A DNA stretch of 64,000 nucleotides. Source: Mesorhizobium sp. (lineage in GTDB: Bacteria; Pseudomonadota; Alphaproteobacteria; Rhizobiales; Rhizobiaceae). The notes beneath the pieces are model-generated. The model saw nothing but the letters and a program-made list of their open reading frames with translations, was not told where the DNA came from and did no database searches. Position 1 is the stretch's first letter; each line of letters starts with the position of its first letter. A program made the translations under genes and the position numbers. Shown one piece after another: positions 16,413 through 25,627 of the stretch. Location of the stretch: the NCBI GenBank assembly GCA_004020315.1, contig SAQG01000002.1, forward strand, positions 248,001-312,000, written 5' to 3'.

Positions 16413-17204
16413 TCAGGCGCAGACGCGGTTTCGGCCTTGCCTCTTGGCCTCATAAAGCTGGCGATCGGCGCGGCGATAGAACTCTTCGGCGGTTTCCTTG
16501 CGGTCCCAGACGGCAAGGCCGACGCTGGTGGTGATCTTCAGGCGGACATTGCCTGACAGTATCGACATGTTGGCAATCGCCTTGCGGATGCGCTCGGCGA
16601 ATTTGGACAGAAGTTCGGCATCCATGTTCGGCGTGACCACTGCGAACTCCTCGCCACCCAGGCGCGCCACCACGTCGTGATAGCGTGTCATGTCCTTGAG
16701 ACAGCTGGCGACCGCCCGCAGCACCTCGTCGCCGACATCATGGCCGTGGGTGTCGTTGACCTGTTTGAAATGGTCGAGGTCAAGGATCATCAGCCCGACC
16801 GGCTTCTCGATGCGGCGGAATTCCTCGAGATATTCCTTCAGTGCATCGTCGAAATAGCGCCGGTTCTGCATACCGGTCAGACTGTCGGTCAGCGCCGCAT
16901 GCTCCAGTGTTTCCGAACGAGCGCTGAGCGAAACCGTCATGGCGCGCAGCTTGCCTTCTTCCGTCGCCTGCTTGCGGATCAGCGGGTAGATGAAGAAAAT
17001 CCCGAAGAACAGGGCAGTAGCCAAAAGAACCCCGGTCCCAAACAACAGCTTGTTGAGATAGATGATCTGGTCGACCCTGGCGGGTGTATGAACCTCTTCG
17101 GCGAAGGCTTGCAGAAGCCCATAGGCGTGAAGCGTCACCAGGCCGGCGGCCAGGATCACGAAGATAAAGACGAAAAAGGCTGATTCCGCCTTGTGAAAAC
17201 GCAT
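16413..17204 (-). CDS. membrane-anchored diguanylate cyclase (GGDEF)
   Basis: 263 residues. Two N-terminal membrane helices (FFVFIFVILAAGLVTLHAYG and LLFGTGVLLATALFFGIFFIYPL) flank a short periplasmic loop, then a coiled linker and a complete GGDEF domain. The active site is GGEEF with the substrate loop LDHFKQVNDTHGHDVGDEVL. Five residues before GGEEF is RYHD, an intact RxxD inhibitory I-site, so the enzyme should be product-inhibited by c-di-GMP. It makes c-di-GMP from two GTP at the inner membrane. The ATG follows GGGGAG by three bases. No EAL domain is present. Confidence 0.94.
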   Translation of the reverse strand: MRFHKAESAFFVFIFVILAAGLVTLHAYGLLQAFAEEVHTPARVDQIIYLNKLLFGTGVLLATALFFGIFFIYPLIRKQATEEGKLRAMTVSLSARSETLEHAALTDSLTGMQNRRYFDDALKEYLEEFRRIEKPVGLMILDLDHFKQVNDTHGHDVGDEVLRAVASCLKDMTRYHDVVARLGGEEFAVVTPNMDAELLSKFAERIRKAIANMSILSGNVRLKITTSVGLAVWDRKETAEEFYRRADRQLYEAKRQGRNRVCA

Positions 17205-17308
17205 CTGCTCCCCGTTGGAAAATTCCCAAAGACGTTATGGCATCGACGGCCTTACGGAGGGTTAATTAGGACAACTTCAACGGGAAGTCTCCCCCTCAAG
17301 TCAACTTT

Positions 17309-18283
17309 TTAGGTTGCACTGGAAAGGGGATCCGAGATCGTGGATTCCACACGGTCACCGGGGTGCAATCTGAGCCATTCCGAACCCAACTGATGCCTGA
17401 ACCAGGTCGCCTGGCGCTTGGCATATTGTCGCGTCACGATCTTCGCGCGATCGATCGCTTCGGGAAAACTCAGCTCGCCGGCCATTGCCGCCTGGAGTTC
17501 GCGAACGCCGATCGCTTTCATCGCCGGCAAGTCCGGATCGAGGCCAAGGTCGGTCAGCCACCTGACCTCGTCGAGAGCGCCCTTCTCCAGCATGCGGTCG
17601 AACCGCGCCTCGATCCGCTCCACCAGCTCCGCTCGGTCCGGTTCGATCACAAAGAAGCGCGTGCTGGCCCTGTCGATCAGTGGACGGCCCCGCGCCGCCT
17701 GCCATTCCAGGATCGAACGGCCCGATGCGTCCAGCACCTCCAGCGCCCGCACGATGCGCTGGCCGTCGGTCGGCCTCAGCATCATGCCGGCTGCGGAATC
17801 CTCGCGCAGCAGGATGCGGTGCAGCTTGGCTGCGCCCTGCTCCTGGAGTTCGTAGCGCCAGCGATCACGGATCGACTTCGGAATGTCGGGCATTTCCGAA
17901 ATGCCTTCCGCAAGCGCCCGGAAATAAAGCCCGGTACCACCGACGAAAATTACCGGCCGTTCGAAGAACGCACCGTCGTCGATGAGCTTCATCACGTCGC
18001 GCTGCCAGGCTCCGGTGGAATAGGCGGTGGAGGGACGGACATGTCCGTAGAGGAAATGCGGGACGCGAGCGAGTTCGGCAGCAGTCGGCCGCGCCGTCAA
18101 CACGTCGAGCACCGAATAGACTTGCATGGAATCGGTGTTGACGATGACACCGCCGTTGCGCTCGGCGAGCTCGAGCGCAAGGGCGGACTTGCCGCTGGCG
18201 GTCGGCCCGGCTATCAGGATCGCGTTCTTAACGCGGCCCTCGCCCGCCTGCCCGCCGGAATTTTCGATGCCGCTGATCGCCAC
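17309..18283 (-). CDS. miaA: tRNA dimethylallyltransferase
   Basis: About 324 residues. It transfers a dimethylallyl group to N6 of A37 in tRNAs that read UNN codons. The P-loop GPTASGKS is at residues 26-33 from the chosen start, followed by NTDSMQVY (the DSxQVY motif), a GGTGLYFRAL segment and the C-terminal VTRQYAKRQATWFRHQ motif, all diagnostic for MiaA. There is no ATG near the start; the nearest canonical in-frame codon is GTG at 18283, which lies inside the divergent serB gene (17-bp overlap of the 5' ends). The next gene downstream on the strand is the diguanylate cyclase. Confidence 0.95.
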   Translation of the reverse strand: MAISGIENSGGQAGEGRVKNAILIAGPTASGKSALALELAERNGGVIVNTDSMQVYSVLDVLTARPTAAELARVPHFLYGHVRPSTAYSTGAWQRDVMKLIDDGAFFERPVIFVGGTGLYFRALAEGISEMPDIPKSIRDRWRYELQEQGAAKLHRILLREDSAAGMMLRPTDGQRIVRALEVLDASGRSILEWQAARGRPLIDRASTRFFVIEPDRAELVERIEARFDRMLEKGALDEVRWLTDLGLDPDLPAMKAIGVRELQAAMAGELSFPEAIDRAKIVTRQYAKRQATWFRHQLGSEWLRLHPGDRVESTISDPLSSAT

Positions 18284-19154
18284 GCTTGTGTCCCATCCCG
18301 CCGGCCGCGCATTGTCGCCGGCGCTTGCGAATATGGCGTCACGGTCGGTCGGCGCAAGCGCTGTTCGCTGGCTGGCCGAAGGCATCGCCTGTGAATTCGC
18401 TTTGCCGGAGACGGCCGAAGCCGCTGAAACGACCGCCAGCCTGCGCGCCGTGCTCGCACCCGAACCGGTCGACGTGATCGTCCAGCAGGCCGAGGGAAGG
18501 CGGAAGAAAATCCTGATCGCCGATATGGATTCGACTGTTATCGACCAGGAGTGCATCGACGAGCTTGCCGACGAGATCGGCGTCAAGGATTACGTCGCCG
18601 CCATCACGGCGCGATCGATGAATGGCGAGATCGCTTTCGAGCCGGCCTTGCGCGAGCGGGTGGCGCTGCTGAAAGGCCTTGACACTGCCGTGGTCGACCG
18701 CATCATCGCCAACCGCCTGACGCTGGCTTCTGGTGGCCGCGCGCTTGTCCAGACCATGCGGACCAACGGCGCATGGACTGCACTCGTGTCGGGTGGCTTC
18801 AACGTCTTCACCTCACGTATCGCTGCCATGCTCGGCTTTCAGGAGAACCGCGCCAACCGCCTGATCGAGCAGGACGGCCGCTTTACCGGGCTGGTGGCCG
18901 AGCCGATCCTGGGGCGTGCCGCCAAGGCCGATGCGCTGCTCGAGATTTCGGCGCGCCTCGGGCTGACGACCGCCGACGCCATTGCTGTCGGCGATGGCGC
19001 CAATGACCTCGACATGATCCGCCTTGCCGGCACCGGTGTGGCACTTCATGCCAAGCAGGTCGTGGCGGCGGAAGCAAAATTCCGCATCGACCACAGCGAC
19101 TTGACCGCGCTCCTCTATCTGCAGGGCTACCGGCAGGAGGAGTTTGTGGAGTGA
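18267..19154 (+). CDS. serB: phosphoserine phosphatase
   Basis: 295 residues, normal for the long SerB form. The N-terminal 70 residues are an ACT-like region. The HAD catalytic domain begins with ADMDST at residues 85-90 (nucleophile D86, acid D88), continues with SGGFNVF, and ends with GDGANDLDMIRLAG (motif III/IV). It dephosphorylates phosphoserine, the last step of serine synthesis. The ATG at 18267 was chosen because it gives the usual MPLIATLVSH start; the open frame upstream is antisense to miaA. Its stop overlaps the GTG of the following acetyltransferase by 4 bp. Confidence 0.96.
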   Translation: MPLIATLVSHPAGRALSPALANMASRSVGASAVRWLAEGIACEFALPETAEAAETTASLRAVLAPEPVDVIVQQAEGRRKKILIADMDSTVIDQECIDELADEIGVKDYVAAITARSMNGEIAFEPALRERVALLKGLDTAVVDRIIANRLTLASGGRALVQTMRTNGAWTALVSGGFNVFTSRIAAMLGFQENRANRLIEQDGRFTGLVAEPILGRAAKADALLEISARLGLTTADAIAVGDGANDLDMIRLAGTGVALHAKQVVAAEAKFRIDHSDLTALLYLQGYRQEEFVE

Positions 19155-19723
19155 CGCCAATCCGGACCGAACGCCTGATCCTGCGCAACTGGGAGGATCG
19201 CGACCGCGAGCTCTTCTACCGGATCAACTCCGACGAGCGGGTCATGGAATTCTTTCCATTTCGCCGCGATCGCGCCGCCGCGGACGCCAAAATGGACGAG
19301 TTCCGCGCCTGGATCGCCGAGGATGGCTACGGTTTCGCTGCCGCCGAGATCATTGAAACGCGCGAATGCATTGGTTTTATCGGCCTCCTCGGTACCGATC
19401 ATTTGCCCTTCCTGCCGGCCGGCACCGTCGAGATCGGCTGGCGGCTGGCGCCCGAATTCTGGGGCCATGGCTATGTCACAGAAGCAGCCGAAGCCTGGCT
19501 CGCCTATGGCTTCGAAACGCTTGGCCTCGAGGAAATCGTGTCCTTCGCCGTCAAGAATAACAGCCGGTCCACCGCGGTCATGGAACGCCTGGGCATGGTC
19601 GCCGACCCGGCCAGCGATTTCGACCACCCCGGCATTCCGGACAGCCACGCCGCGCTCAAGCGGCATGTGTTCTACAGGCTGACAGCCAAGGATTGGCAGG
19701 CAAGAAAAAAGGCGGCTCGCTAG
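19151..19723 (+). CDS. GNAT acetyltransferase, RimJ/RimL type
   Basis: 190 residues. TERLILRNWEDRDRELFYRINSDERVMEFFP is the classic RimL-type N-terminus; EIGWRLAPEFWGHGYVTEAAEAWLAYGFE holds the acetyl-CoA loop, and NNSRSTAVMERLGM is motif B. These enzymes acetylate alpha-amino groups of ribosomal proteins or small amines; the substrate is unknown here. The GTG start overlaps the serB stop (GTGA), implying translational coupling in a two-gene operon. Its own TAG lies in the loop of the terminator that follows. Confidence 0.9.
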   Translation: MTPIRTERLILRNWEDRDRELFYRINSDERVMEFFPFRRDRAAADAKMDEFRAWIAEDGYGFAAAEIIETRECIGFIGLLGTDHLPFLPAGTVEIGWRLAPEFWGHGYVTEAAEAWLAYGFETLGLEEIVSFAVKNNSRSTAVMERLGMVADPASDFDHPGIPDSHAALKRHVFYRLTAKDWQARKKAAR

Positions 19724-19733
19724 CCGCCCTTTT
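19704..19733. terminator. bidirectional rho-independent terminator
   Basis: A 7-bp stem GGCGGCT / AGCCGCC with loop CGCT (19711-19728) is flanked by a run of A on the left and CTTTT on the right, so it can stop both the serB operon on the plus strand and degP on the minus strand. The stop codon of the acetyltransferase is inside the hairpin. Confidence 0.85.
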
Positions 19734-19768
19734 CCCGCAAGATCAAAGTGTTGCAGCCCTTATCGGAC

Positions 19769-21283
19769 TCAGTCCATCCGGATCGTCACAAACCGCAATT
19801 CGCCGGTCTTCGCCGCCAGCATCAGCAACGCATTCTTGCGTCCCTGCTCCTTTAACGCCGCAATCCGGTCCATGACATCCTTGGGCGTGGCGACCGATTC
19901 CTGCGCGATCTCGGTGATCACCTCGCCGGCCTGGATGCCGCGTTCGGCAGCGGCCGAATCCTTGGCGACGTCGGTGATGACGACGCCGGAGACTTCGGCG
20001 GCGATGCCAAATTTCGTCCGCGTCTCGTCGTTGAGCTCGCCAACGGTCATGCCGAGCACGGAAGCCGTTGAAACGGCAGGCGCCTTGTCGCCATTGTCCT
20101 TGTCGGCATTGCCGTCCTCGGCGCTGGCAAGCTTTTCGCCATCTTCGAGCCGCCCGAGCGTCACCTTCACGGTCTGCTCGACACCCTTGCGCACGATGAC
20201 CACGTCGACAGCCTTGCCGACCGTGCTTTCCGCGACGACGCGCGGCAGATCGCGCATTTCATTGACGTCCCTGCCGTCGAATTTGATGATGACGTCGCCC
20301 GCCAGGATGGTGCCGTTGTCCACAGGCCCACCCTTGATGACGCCGGCGACCAGCGCGCCCTTGGCGGTAGCCATGCCGAGGCTTTCGGCGATGTCGTCCG
20401 TCACCGGTTGAATGCGCACGCCGAGCCAGCCTCGCCGCGTCTCGCCGAACTGGCGGAGCTGGTCGACAACGCCCAACGCGAGCTGCGAGGGAATCGAAAA
20501 ACCGATGCCGATCGAGCCGCCGGACGGCGAGATGATTGCCGTGTTGATGCCGATCACCTCGCCGTCGCTGTTGAACAGCGGTCCGCCGGAATTGCCGCGG
20601 TTGATCGCGGCATCGGTCTGGATGAAATCGTCATAGGGACCGGAATTGATGTCCCGATTGCGGGCCGAGACGATGCCGACCGTCACGGTGCCGCCAAGGC
20701 CAAACGGATTGCCGATCGCCATCACCCAGTCACCGACACGCATCTTGCTGGAATCGCCGAATTTCACCGCCGTCAGTTTGTGCCCTTTCGGATCGACCTT
20801 CAGCACCGCCACGTCGGTCTTGGTGTCGGTGCCGACCAGCGTCGCCTTCAGCGTCACGCCGTCGGAGAAATTCACCTCGATGTCGTCGGCATCGGCGATC
20901 ACGTGGTTATTCGTCACCACGATGCCCTCCTCGGCGTCGACCACGAAGCCGGAGCCCAGCGACTGCACCTTTTGCGAGGGGTTGCCCTGTTCGCCGGGAC
21001 GGTTCTTGAAGAAATCGTCGAAGAAATCCTGGAAGGGCGAGCCCTCTGGAAGCTGCGGCATCGGCACCGCGCCCGGGCCTTCCGTGCCCTTCACCCTCTG
21101 TGAGGTCGATATATTGACCACAGCGCCGAGCAAGCCCTCCGCGAGATCGGCGACCGAAGCCGGGCCGTCGGCGGCAGCCGTCGGCGTCACCAGCGACGGG
21201 ACGGTAGCGGCGCCGATAAGAAGTGCAGCAGCACCCGCGGTGAACGTCCGCCTCGCCGCGCGCAGAAAGCTGTTGGATGTCAT
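19769..21283 (-). CDS. degP: periplasmic serine protease, DegP/HtrA (Do) family
   Basis: 504 residues from ATG 21283, which follows GGGAG. An export signal ends near AAADG (residues 36-40). The trypsin-like domain has the triad H127 (TNNHVIAD), D157 (TKTDVAVL) and S232 (RGNSGGPLF). Two PDZ domains follow at about 290-380 and 415-500. It degrades or refolds damaged envelope proteins. It is downstream of hflK-hflC-DUF2065 on the same strand, with a 147-bp gap that contains a perfect palindrome (GGAGGAT-AA-ATCCTCC, 21387-21402), so it may have its own promoter or an internal regulatory hairpin. Confidence 0.96.
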   Translation of the reverse strand: MTSNSFLRAARRTFTAGAAALLIGAATVPSLVTPTAAADGPASVADLAEGLLGAVVNISTSQRVKGTEGPGAVPMPQLPEGSPFQDFFDDFFKNRPGEQGNPSQKVQSLGSGFVVDAEEGIVVTNNHVIADADDIEVNFSDGVTLKATLVGTDTKTDVAVLKVDPKGHKLTAVKFGDSSKMRVGDWVMAIGNPFGLGGTVTVGIVSARNRDINSGPYDDFIQTDAAINRGNSGGPLFNSDGEVIGINTAIISPSGGSIGIGFSIPSQLALGVVDQLRQFGETRRGWLGVRIQPVTDDIAESLGMATAKGALVAGVIKGGPVDNGTILAGDVIIKFDGRDVNEMRDLPRVVAESTVGKAVDVVIVRKGVEQTVKVTLGRLEDGEKLASAEDGNADKDNGDKAPAVSTASVLGMTVGELNDETRTKFGIAAEVSGVVITDVAKDSAAAERGIQAGEVITEIAQESVATPKDVMDRIAALKEQGRKNALLMLAAKTGELRFVTIRMD

Positions 21284-21430
21284 CGAGAAGTCTCCCGGTG
21301 TCTCTGAGAAGAAAGCGCTCGCCGAAAACGCTGCGTCGAGCCATGTTGGCAAGAAATAAGGCACGTTTGCGGCTATGGCTATCGGCGGAGGATAAATCCT
21401 CCGTTATCCCGAAATCATAAACCGATCACG

Positions 21431-21619
21431 TCATCCACCACGCACCAGCCAGACGAGGCCGACACCAACGGCGATTGCAATCAGGCCGGCGACCCGCAGC
21501 GTATTCTCCGGCATCGACAGAACTTCGCCGGCAAGTTTTTTGGCGAGGCCGGGAAAGCCGCCATAGACCAGGCCCTCGACGACGAGAACCAGGCCTATTG
21601 CCGCCAGAAAATCCTGCAC
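21431..21619 (-). CDS. DUF2065 family small membrane protein
   Basis: 62 residues with two hydrophobic segments (FLAAIGLVLVVEGLVYGGFPGL and VAGLIAIAVGVGLVWLV). It belongs to the DUF2065 family, which is regularly found directly after hflC. The GTG start is six bases beyond the hflC stop. Its function is not known; position suggests a role with the HflKC-FtsH complex in the inner membrane. Confidence 0.88.
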   Translation of the reverse strand: MQDFLAAIGLVLVVEGLVYGGFPGLAKKLAGEVLSMPENTLRVAGLIAIAVGVGLVWLVRGG

Positions 21620-21625
21620 CGGCCG

Positions 21626-22594
21626 TTACTGGCCGGTGCCTGGCTGCGCTGCCGGTGCAGCAGGTGCTGCTGTAGCACCGGGCGCTGCTGATGCAGCAGG
21701 CGCTGCCGGCGTGTCCGCGCCGGAGGGATTGCGGAAGAAACGGAAGAAATCCGAATTCGGCGACAGCACCATCGTCGTCCCGGTATTGTCCAGCGCCGTG
21801 CCGTAGGCGTTCATCGACCGGTAAAAGTCGAAGAAGGCTGGATCGCGCTGGTAGGCGTCAGCGAAGGTGGCGCTGCGTTGAGCTTCGCCTTCACCGCGCA
21901 GGATTTCAGACTCCCTCCGTGCCTCGGCGACGATCTCCACCACTTCACGGTCGGCGCGTGCCCTGATGCGCTGCGCCGCCTCGTTGCCGCGCGCCCTCAG
22001 CCGCTCGGCTTCGGCCAGACGCTCAGCCTTCATGCGATCGTATGTCTGTTGCGAGACTTCCGCAGTCAAATCGGTCCGGCGAATGCGGACGTCCTCGATC
22101 TGCAGGCCGAGCGACGTGGCGTCGGGCCTCAGCTGATCGCGCACTTCCCGCATCATCACAGCTCGCTCTTCCGAGAGCGCCGCCTCGAAGTCGCGCAGGC
22201 CGTAAACACGGCGCAAGGCGGCGTCGAGACGCGTTCTCAAGCGTGCCTCGGCCAGCTCGATCTGACCCGACACCGCGGAGCGGAACACGCGCGGATCCGA
22301 GATCCGATAGGCGATGAACGCGTCGACCTCATAGAACTTGCCGCCCGAAACCTGGACGCGGATGTTGTCGAGGTCGAAGCGTAGCACCCTGTTTTCGATC
22401 AACTGCACGCTGTCGGCATCGAAGAAGGCGAACGGCGCCTTGAAATAGATGCCCGGCTCGCTCTTGACGTCGACGATCTCGCCGAACCTGAGCACCAGTG
22501 CCTGCTGGCGCGCATTGACAACGAAGACCGACGAATAGAGCAGGAACAGGATGACCGCGGCGATGACGGCGATGATGGGAAGACGGTTGGCCAT
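21626..22594 (-). CDS. hflC: FtsH protease modulator HflC
   Basis: About 322 residues. One N-terminal membrane helix (IIAVIAAVILFLLYSSVFVVN) is followed by a SPFH/prohibitin domain (QALVLRFGEIVDVKSEPGIYFKAPF) and a long Ala/Glu/Arg helix (RLRARGNEAAQRIRARADREVVEIVAEARRE). HflC pairs with HflK to form a cage in the inner membrane that encloses FtsH and limits its proteolysis. The C-terminus is an Ala/Pro-rich low-complexity tail. The start is ATG 22594 (one-base overlap with the hflK stop) or GTG 22597 (GTGA overlap, better spaced from GGAGG). Confidence 0.95.
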   Translation of the reverse strand: MANRLPIIAVIAAVILFLLYSSVFVVNARQQALVLRFGEIVDVKSEPGIYFKAPFAFFDADSVQLIENRVLRFDLDNIRVQVSGGKFYEVDAFIAYRISDPRVFRSAVSGQIELAEARLRTRLDAALRRVYGLRDFEAALSEERAVMMREVRDQLRPDATSLGLQIEDVRIRRTDLTAEVSQQTYDRMKAERLAEAERLRARGNEAAQRIRARADREVVEIVAEARRESEILRGEGEAQRSATFADAYQRDPAFFDFYRSMNAYGTALDNTGTTMVLSPNSDFFRFFRNPSGADTPAAPAASAAPGATAAPAAPAAQPGTGQ

Positions 22595-23697
22595 CACTGG
22601 TTTCCTCCAAGGACCGGCGCCGGCGCCTTCTGCTGCAATGCCGGCAGCGGCAGATAGGGGACGACCCCCTGTCCGTTGCCTTGTTCGATAATGACCTTGC
22701 TGGAATCCTTCAGAACCCTCTCCATCGTTTCCAGATAAAGCCGCTGGCGCGTCACATCCGGTGCCTTGGCGTATTCGTCATAGATCGAGATAAAGCGCTG
22801 TGCCTCGCCTTCGGCCTCCTGCACGACCCGGTTCTTGTAGCCGGCCGCCTCCTCACGGATCTGTGCGGCCTCGCCGCGCGCCTGGCCGAGCTTCTGGTTG
22901 GAATACTGGTTGGCCTGCTCCACAAACTTGTCCTCGTCCTGTTCGGCGCGCTGCACCTCATCGAAGGCGTCGGCCACTTCGCGCGGCGGTGCGGCATCCT
23001 CGATCGAGATCGCGTTGACGTTCAGGCCGGCCTTATAGCCGTCCAGCGTCGTCTGGATGATTTCGCGCACGGACGCCGCAATGCCCTCGCGATCGTCGCG
23101 GAAGATGTCCTGCGCCGGCCGCCGGCCGACCGCTTCGCGCATAGCGCTTTCGGCGACCTGGCGCAGCATGCCGTCGGGATCGGACACGTCGAACAGATAG
23201 GCTCTTGGATCGGAGACCTGATAGGCCACCGAGAACTGCACGTTGACGATGTTCTGGTCACCCGAAAGCATCAGACCTGAACCGTTGCCGGAGGCTGTGC
23301 CGCCGCCGATGTTGACGAGTTGCTCGGCGATGTTGGCCGTCTCGACCGTCTCGATGGGCCACCAATGGAAATGCAGGCCAGGCTGGGAGAGCTCCGCCTT
23401 TGGCACGCCGAATCTGAGTTCGACCGCAACCTCGTCGGGCTGCACGGTGTAGACCGCCTTGAACGCCCACAGTGCGACAAGCGCTGCCGCGATCAATCCG
23501 AACAGGGCTGGGCTGGCGCCACCGCCACCCGGCAAAGCACGCCGCAACCTGTCCTGGCCGCGCCGGATGATGTCTTCGAGATCGGGAGGCGAGCCCTGCG
23601 GGCCGCTAGGCCCCTTCGGTCCCTGCCCCCAAGGTCCTGGATTGTTGCCGCCGCCCCATGGGCCGCCGCCTCCGCCGCTTTTGTCATTCCAGGGCAT
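22594..23697 (-). CDS. hflK: FtsH protease modulator HflK
   Basis: 367 residues. The cytoplasmic N-terminal 50 residues are rich in Gly, Pro and Trp (MPWNDKSGGGGGPWGGGNNPGPWGQ), characteristic of HflK. A membrane helix (ALFGLIAAALVALWAFKAVYTV) follows, then a SPFH domain (VELRFGVPKAELSQPGLHFHWWP) and a helical region. It is the first gene of the hflK-hflC-DUF2065 operon. The 142-bp gap upstream separates it from folA and should hold the promoter. Confidence 0.96.
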   Translation of the reverse strand: MPWNDKSGGGGGPWGGGNNPGPWGQGPKGPSGPQGSPPDLEDIIRRGQDRLRRALPGGGGASPALFGLIAAALVALWAFKAVYTVQPDEVAVELRFGVPKAELSQPGLHFHWWPIETVETANIAEQLVNIGGGTASGNGSGLMLSGDQNIVNVQFSVAYQVSDPRAYLFDVSDPDGMLRQVAESAMREAVGRRPAQDIFRDDREGIAASVREIIQTTLDGYKAGLNVNAISIEDAAPPREVADAFDEVQRAEQDEDKFVEQANQYSNQKLGQARGEAAQIREEAAGYKNRVVQEAEGEAQRFISIYDEYAKAPDVTRQRLYLETMERVLKDSSKVIIEQGNGQGVVPYLPLPALQQKAPAPVLGGNQ

Positions 23698-23839
23698 GAA
23701 TGTCCTTTCGCTCCCTCACGCGCCGGCCTGACGACGCAAAATCCAGTATCGTCCTTCTATAGGGATGCGACGGCACGCTTTCAACGCGATCGGTCGTCGT
23801 CACCGTCCGTTTTGGACCGTCGCGACCCTTTATCGTCTC

Positions 23840-24358
23840 TCAATGCACGTCGCGGCGTCGCTCGTAAACCGAATAGCGTGTCGCATGACTGTCCTTTTCA
23901 CCAGTTGGAACGTCCTGCGAGCGGACAATGCGCCACAAATCCGGGTCGATCGGGGGGAAATGCGCGTCGCCGTCGACCGCGGCAAGGACATGGGTGACAT
24001 GCAAGCGGTCGGCCAGCGGCAGCGCCTGGGTATAGATCTCGCCGCCGCCGATGATGCAGATTTCGTCGGCGCCGGCCATGCAGCGTCCGCGCACCGTCGC
24101 CAGGCTGATCGCCTCGTCGAGCGAATGCACGATTTCGACCCCCTCGGCGCGCCAGGCCTCGTCGCGGGTCACCACGATATTGAGTCTGCCAGGCAGAGGC
24201 CGGCCGATACCTTCATAGGTCTTGCGACCCATGATGATAGGTTTGCCCATCGTGTCGGCCTTGAACCGCTTGAGATCGCTGGAAAGCCGCCACGGCAAAC
24301 CGCCATCGCGCCCGATCACGCCGTTTTCTGCGATGGCGACATAGATCGCGACATCCAT
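23840..24358 (-). CDS. folA: dihydrofolate reductase
   Basis: 172 residues. It reduces dihydrofolate to tetrahydrofolate with NADPH, regenerating the folate oxidised by ThyA. Signature: VAIAENGVIGRDGGLPWRLSSDLKRFKADTMGKPIIMGRKTYEGIGRPLPGR, including the LPW motif, the acidic residue in DLKRF and the GRKT nucleotide loop; IIGGGEIY follows. The ATG at 24358 shares one base with the stop of the DUF4424 gene (TGATG), so translation is coupled to it. Its usual partner thyA lies 5.3 kb upstream on the same strand. Confidence 0.96.
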   Translation of the reverse strand: MDVAIYVAIAENGVIGRDGGLPWRLSSDLKRFKADTMGKPIIMGRKTYEGIGRPLPGRLNIVVTRDEAWRAEGVEIVHSLDEAISLATVRGRCMAGADEICIIGGGEIYTQALPLADRLHVTHVLAAVDGDAHFPPIDPDLWRIVRSQDVPTGEKDSHATRYSVYERRRDVH

Positions 24359-25371
24359 CACCCGCCGCTCCCGCCATCGCCCGAAGGTGCCAGCAGCAAT
24401 ATGTCGATGTCGTGCTCAGGGTAGAAGTTCTCTGCCGTCATCTCGAAACGCGTCGGCCCGACTTTCCTGACGTTTTGGCCACAGAACGAGACCAGGTTCT
24501 TCGGATCGCCCTTGTCGACGGTCAGCTTGAACTTTCCGATGGCCCCAGTCGCCCAGTTGCCGCCTGTGGTCAGGATATAGGCGATGCGGTTTTCGAAATA
24601 CCTCGGAGTGCCGTCGGGATTGCCTTTCGCCGCCTTGCGGATCGCATTTTCGAACGCGCCGTCCATGCAGTAGCGGGTCTTGTAGGCGGCGTATTGGCCC
24701 TGGAACTGGCCGTCATAGAAGAAGCTGACCGAGGACGTGCCGCCGACGCTGGGCTTATAGCGGTGGGCGACGTGGACTGCCTTATTGGCCGGAAAGGTCG
24801 AGCGCCACCAGTAAGTCGAGCGCAATTGCCAGAACGGCACATGGACGGTCTTCATGCCCGAACCGTCGTCGGTGGTGTCCTCGATGATGAGGCCGCGGTC
24901 GACCCAGTCGTCGGCAACCGCTTGCGGCAGCTTCGCCAATGCCGCCCTGGCCGCGTCGCCGAACGGGTAGAACGGCACGTTTTGCGACTTAAGATCGGCA
25001 CTGATGTCGATGCCAAGTGCAAACGCCTTCTGCTCGAGCTGCGGTTTTGCTGCCACGCCGTCGATCGTCACCTCGAAGCCGAGGAAATTGTCGCTTTGGC
25101 CGTCGGGGATTGCCGGCATCTCGTTCGGATCGCCTTCGATGTCGGGCATTGGAAAGGCGACGATCGCGTCGACGTCCCTGTCGGTGCTGTTGCGGAAGAC
25201 ATAGTCCACCGTCACTTGTTCCGGCGAGATGTAGAGGTCCTCACTCTCCATAGCGACCGCGTCGCTGCGCGACAAGATCAGGCCGCCCGTCCCCAATTCG
25301 GCGATCGAATCATTGGCGAATACGGGCGTGGCCGAAAGCGCCAGCGCGGCGGTCAGAACATAACGGAACAT
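24358..25371 (-). CDS. DUF4424 family exported protein
   Basis: 337 residues from ATG 25371 (AAAGGAG upstream). A clear signal peptide MFRYVLTAALALSATPVFA is followed by the mature start NDSIAELGTGGL. The rest is a beta-rich secreted domain with ILSRSDAVAMESEDLYISPEQVTVDYVFRN, typical of DUF4424, and few cysteines. The function is unknown; members are predicted periplasmic or surface proteins. It ends on the first base of folA, an unexpected partner for a secreted protein. The nearest upstream gene, cobF, is divergent. Confidence 0.75.
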   Translation of the reverse strand: MFRYVLTAALALSATPVFANDSIAELGTGGLILSRSDAVAMESEDLYISPEQVTVDYVFRNSTDRDVDAIVAFPMPDIEGDPNEMPAIPDGQSDNFLGFEVTIDGVAAKPQLEQKAFALGIDISADLKSQNVPFYPFGDAARAALAKLPQAVADDWVDRGLIIEDTTDDGSGMKTVHVPFWQLRSTYWWRSTFPANKAVHVAHRYKPSVGGTSSVSFFYDGQFQGQYAAYKTRYCMDGAFENAIRKAAKGNPDGTPRYFENRIAYILTTGGNWATGAIGKFKLTVDKGDPKNLVSFCGQNVRKVGPTRFEMTAENFYPEHDIDILLLAPSGDGGSGG

Positions 25372-25466
25372 GGAAGCTCCTTTGGCGAGATGCCGGATGA
25401 CTCTATCGCACCGGCCCGCCAATCGGAATCGATTTTAGGAAAGCACGATGCGGGGATTTAAGGTGT

Positions 25467-25508
25467 TAGAGCGTACTTTGTGCGTCCGATTGGCCGCACT
25501 TCGCTCTA
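25467..25508. repeat. palindromic intergenic repeat (TAGAGCG ... CGCTCTA)
   Basis: Perfect arms TAGAGCG and CGCTCTA enclose a smaller inverted pair (GTGCG / CGCAC). The outer arms are identical to those of the element at 61971, so this is a diverged copy of the same rhizobial repeat. It lies in the leader region upstream of cobF. Confidence 0.6.
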
Positions 25509-25627
25509 GCCGTTTCAATGTGGCATTTCAAAGCCCTTCCGCGCACTCGTCGGCGCTTGCGCACATGCCATGCCCACCGTGCCAGGCTTGTCTGGACACC
25601 GACGTTCCGATCGGGCAGGAGTTCGCC

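Noticed and set aside
25509..25627. possible cobalamin riboswitch before cobF
   Set aside because: I looked for the B12-box and the conserved GCCACTG core and did not find them; the only structure is the palindromic repeat at 25467.
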